NCBI GenBank assembly: GCA_018648945.1 | Contig: JABGQJ010000073.1 | Span: forward strand, 1-18,108 | Reading direction: 5' to 3' | DNA from: Victivallales bacterium | GTDB taxonomy: Bacteria > Verrucomicrobiota > Lentisphaeria > Oligosphaerales > Lenti-02 | DNA length: 18,108 nucleotides | Shown here: piece by piece, positions 16,043 to 18,108 of the stretch | How the letters are laid out: each line of letters opens with the position of its first letter | Numbering within the stretch: the first letter of the stretch is position 1 | Made by a program: the position numbers and the translations under genes | Notes under the pieces: generated by a model | The model's database searches: none | The model's input: only the letters and a program-made list of their open reading frames with translations | Told to the model about the DNA's origin: nothing

Positions 16043-16447
16043 ATGGACTGGAAACCAGACGACAAGAAGGTCGAGGAACTGCGGGGAACTGTGATCCCCA
16101 GCGAATGGGGCGTGAACGACGAGGTGACCGTGGTCGCGATCGTCACCGAGGACGGCACCGAGTACCTGGTCAGTGAAAGCCGCATGGTACGGCGTCTGAT
16201 GAAGCACATGGACGAGGTCGTGGAGGTGGATGGACTCCTCGGCGAGGACGAATACGGGGAGCAGGTACTTGTGGTGGGAGCTTTCACGGCACTGTCGGGC
16301 GACGACGAGGACTTCATGGATGAGGAGGAAGAGGAGGACATGGGCGACATGGAGGAGGAGGACGAAGAGGAAGAGGACGACTTCGAGAGCTACACCCTCC
16401 GCCGCCGGACCAGTGGCGCTCGCCGCCCTGTCCGCGCCAGCTGGTAG
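16043..16447 (+). CDS. Small acidic protein with N-terminal beta-rich domain and basic tail
   Basis: A 134-residue protein that I cannot assign to a named family. Residues 1-83 look like a compact beta-rich domain (LRGTVIPSEW, VTVVAIVTEDGTEYLVSE, DEVVEVDGLL, EQVLVVGAFTAL), possibly an OB-like barrel, which is inference. Residues 87-115 are almost entirely Asp and Glu, and 120-132 form an arginine-rich tail (RRRTSGARRPVR). There is no signal peptide or membrane segment. The ATG at 16043 has GGGAG at 16029-16033. The acidic tract is encoded by a purine-rich GAG/GAA/GAC run (16320-16383), so its length may vary between strains. It lies downstream of a sigma-54 promoter divergent from the activator gene and is the only evident target of that promoter. 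Charge-mediated partner or ion binding is possible. Confidence 0.75.
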   Translation: MDWKPDDKKVEELRGTVIPSEWGVNDEVTVVAIVTEDGTEYLVSESRMVRRLMKHMDEVVEVDGLLGEDEYGEQVLVVGAFTALSGDDEDFMDEEEEEDMGDMEEEDEEEEDDFESYTLRRRTSGARRPVRASW

Positions 16448-16471
16448 AGACAGGAACTGACGCCAGAGCAC

Positions 16472-16500
16472 GCCCGTCCCTCGGCCGCGAGTCAACGGGC
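16472..16500 (+). terminator. Possible hairpin after the acidic-protein gene
   Basis: GCCCGT (16472-16477) and ACGGGC (16495-16500) pair around an inner CTCG-gccg-CGAG stem, about 25 nt past the stop codon. There is no U-tract, so termination is uncertain. The 234-bp gap (16448-16681) shows nothing else convincing. Confidence 0.35.
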
Positions 16501-16681
16501 GATACCGTGTGACGTCCGTCAACGACCAGCCCATGGCCGCAGGCACCGGGAACCCGGACCCGCCGTTGTGTGCTTGCATCGTGGGGTGAGTTCGTCGAGA
16601 ATACAGGGACGCAGGCCACTCGGTTCCACCCAGGCGCGATGCGACGCCTCCTCCCGTCGTGACAGCGCTGTTGCAGAAGCA

Positions 16682-18013
16682 ATGAGAATGCCCAGATCCC
16701 TTCTCGCCTTCCTCTCGTTGATCATCATCCCCCATGCAGTCGTCGCCACCACGCACCAAGTCAGTTCCGCCAGCCAACTCGCCAGCATCTGCCGCACGGC
16801 CCAACCGGGCGACACGATCACCTTGCCCAACGGCACCTACACGGACCAGCATTTCGTCCTCAAGGCCACGGGGACCAGGAAGCGCCCGATCACGCTCCGG
16901 GCCGAGACCCCCGGCAAGGTCATTCTGAACGGCACGTCGCGCCTCTCCATCGGCGGGGAGCACCTCGTGGTGGACGGGTTGCTGTTCCGAGGCGGCGCTC
17001 TGAAGTCCGGATCGGTCGTCGAGTTCCGCGGTGCCAAGTCTCCCCTTGCCCGGCACTGCATCCTGCGCAATACCACGATCATCGACTACAACCCCCCGAA
17101 AATCGACACCCGCTACTTCTGGGTCTCGCTCTACGGAGCGGACAACAAGGTGGAGAACTGCTGGTTCTCGGGCCAGGACCACTCGGGCGTCACCCTCTGT
17201 GTCTGGCTCGATGGTGCCAAGCCCGCCCGCCATCTCATCCGCCGCAACTACTTCGGCAACCGTCCGCGCGGCAATGGGAACGGCTTCGAGACCATCCGCA
17301 TCGGCACCAGTGGACGCAGCATGACCAACGCCCGCTGTGTGGTCTCGGCGAACCTCTTTGAGAAGTGCGACGGCGAGATCGAGATCATCTCCAACAAATC
17401 ATGCGAGAACACCTACAGGCGCAACACCTTCCTGCACTGTTCCGGTTGCTTTTGCCTACGCCATGGCAACCGCTGCAAGGTAGAGAGCAATATCTTCATT
17501 GGCGGCGACGCCAAGGGCGTTGGTGGGGTGCGCGTGGTCGGCGAAGGGCATCGCGTCACCGGCAACCACTTCTCGGGTACCAAAGGCCGCGCCGGCGGTG
17601 CCATCTCCCTCCAGACCGGCATTCCCGACTCCCCTGCCAGCGGCTACGTGCAGGTCAAGGACTGCGTGATCGACAGCAACACCTTCGTCGACAACCCCGG
17701 CGCGCTGTTCGCCCTCGATGCGGGCTACGGCAGAAAAGGCTGCACCGTCCTCCCCGAGAGTATCACCATCACGAACAACCTGATGATCGCCCCCGACGGG
17801 GCCAAGCCCATGGTCGTCGCCAGCAACCCAGCCACCGCGATTGTCTGGAGGAGGAACCTCGCCGTCGGGGGCACTCTGGGCATGGAGCCAACGCCAGGCA
17901 TTGTGCTCGCCGATGCCCCTCCCCGGGACTGGCAGACCCGACCAAAGCCCCAGCCCCTCAAGCAGACCGACGTCGGCCCCCGCTGGATGCATCCCCCTGC
18001 CTCAGCCCAGTGA
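16682..18013 (+). CDS. Exported PL6-family polysaccharide lyase (alginate lyase / chondroitinase B-like)
   Basis: A 443-residue parallel beta-helix enzyme of polysaccharide lyase family 6, which cleaves alginate or dermatan sulfate by beta-elimination. A signal peptide covers residues 1 to about 22. Family motifs follow in order: TLRAETPGKVILNGTSRLSI (71-90), FWVSLYGADNKVENCWFSG (146-164), NYFGNRPRGNGNGFETIRIG (189-208), KCDGEIEIISNKSCENTYR (228-246) and CLRHGNRCKVESN (258-270). The catalytic lysine and arginine expected for the family are K239 (NKS) and R260 (RHGN), and Glu232/Glu234 match the calcium-binding EIE. DVGPRWM near the C-terminus is also typical. Start is at 16682 (alternative 16688); neither has a strong Shine-Dalgarno. 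Single-domain length is normal. Alginate is the likelier substrate but this is not certain. Confidence 0.9.
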   Translation: MRMPRSLLAFLSLIIIPHAVVATTHQVSSASQLASICRTAQPGDTITLPNGTYTDQHFVLKATGTRKRPITLRAETPGKVILNGTSRLSIGGEHLVVDGLLFRGGALKSGSVVEFRGAKSPLARHCILRNTTIIDYNPPKIDTRYFWVSLYGADNKVENCWFSGQDHSGVTLCVWLDGAKPARHLIRRNYFGNRPRGNGNGFETIRIGTSGRSMTNARCVVSANLFEKCDGEIEIISNKSCENTYRRNTFLHCSGCFCLRHGNRCKVESNIFIGGDAKGVGGVRVVGEGHRVTGNHFSGTKGRAGGAISLQTGIPDSPASGYVQVKDCVIDSNTFVDNPGALFALDAGYGRKGCTVLPESITITNNLMIAPDGAKPMVVASNPATAIVWRRNLAVGGTLGMEPTPGIVLADAPPRDWQTRPKPQPLKQTDVGPRWMHPPASAQ

Positions 18014-18058
18014 TCCAGACACGCCCGTCCCTCTTTCGGCACACGAGGAATCAGGACG

Positions 18059-18108
18059 ATGAAACACAGCTCGATAGCCGCCGCCAGGCTCGTCTTCGCC
18101 TTCTCTGC
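18059..18108 (+). CDS. Start of a probably exported protein, cut by the window end
   Basis: An ATG at 18059, preceded by AGGA about 9 nt upstream, opens a reading frame beginning MKHSSIAAARLVFAFS. A positively charged start followed by a hydrophobic stretch suggests a signal peptide. It lies 45 bp after the PL6 lyase on the same strand and may be co-transcribed, which would fit another polysaccharide-degrading or surface protein. Only 16 full codons are present, so no function can be given. Confidence 0.6.
   Translation, partial: MKHSSIAAARLVFAFS

Noticed and set aside
15916..16176. Plus-strand frame overlapping the sigma-54 promoter and leader
   Set aside because: It would start with TTG inside the -24 element, has no ribosome binding site and overlaps the better-supported acidic-protein gene in another frame.
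15941..17233. 430-residue minus-strand frame opposite the acidic-protein and PL6 genes
   Set aside because: It lies antisense to a clear PL6 lyase and has no motif.
16469..18033. 14-nt repeat CACGCCCGTCCCTC at 16469-16482 and 18020-18033, both shortly after stop codons
   Set aside because: A match of this length is expected about once by chance in an 18-kb GC-rich window. The flanks do not match and there is no further copy.

Overview
The window is GC-rich bacterial DNA (roughly 60% or more G+C by eye) with ten complete protein genes and the first codons of an eleventh. No rRNA, tRNA, insertion sequence, phage gene or CRISPR array was seen. The large secreted multi-domain proteins (PhoD-like phosphatase with a discoidin module, beta-helix protein with LamG modules, PL6 alginate-lyase-like protein) together with a sigma-54 activator are typical of polysaccharide-degrading Planctomycetota, Verrucomicrobiota, Lentisphaerota or Hydrogenedentota. 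This assignment is inferred from gene content only.

Region 1 (1-4911) is a small-molecule metabolism block. On the minus strand are a TrpB2-type tryptophan synthase beta chain (315-1679), a cysteine-rich 95-residue protein starting 1 nt after it (26-313), and an MmgE/PrpD-family enzyme (1836-3242). Diverging from the last, on the plus strand, is a fumarase/argininosuccinate-lyase superfamily enzyme (3394-4911). An MmgE/PrpD protein paired with a C-N lyase resembles the known iminodisuccinate epimerase/lyase pair, so a role in opening an aspartate-like or aminopolycarboxylate substrate is a testable guess.

Region 2 (4995-13242) holds secreted or hydrolytic enzymes: a 1002-aa PhoD-like phosphatase whose N-terminal domain appears interrupted by an F5/8C module (minus), a divergent alpha/beta-hydrolase esterase (8526-9845, plus), and a convergent 1124-aa exported beta-helix/LamG/FnIII protein (minus). 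A 522-bp gap separates the phosphatase and esterase genes.

Region 3 (13355-16447) is regulatory. A cyclophilin with a good intrinsic terminator lies downstream of a sigma-54 enhancer-binding protein whose receiver-like N-terminus has lost its phosphorylation residues. Divergent from the activator is a near-consensus -24/-12 promoter, a leader with alternating complementary segments, and a small protein with a long acidic tract and a basic tail. A dyad lies inside the activator's own candidate promoter, about 100 bp upstream of the -24/-12 site. Together these look like a self-contained sigma-54 circuit and are the most interesting part of the window.

Region 4 (16682-18108) has a PL6-family polysaccharide lyase with a signal peptide, and the start of another probably exported protein 45 bp downstream.
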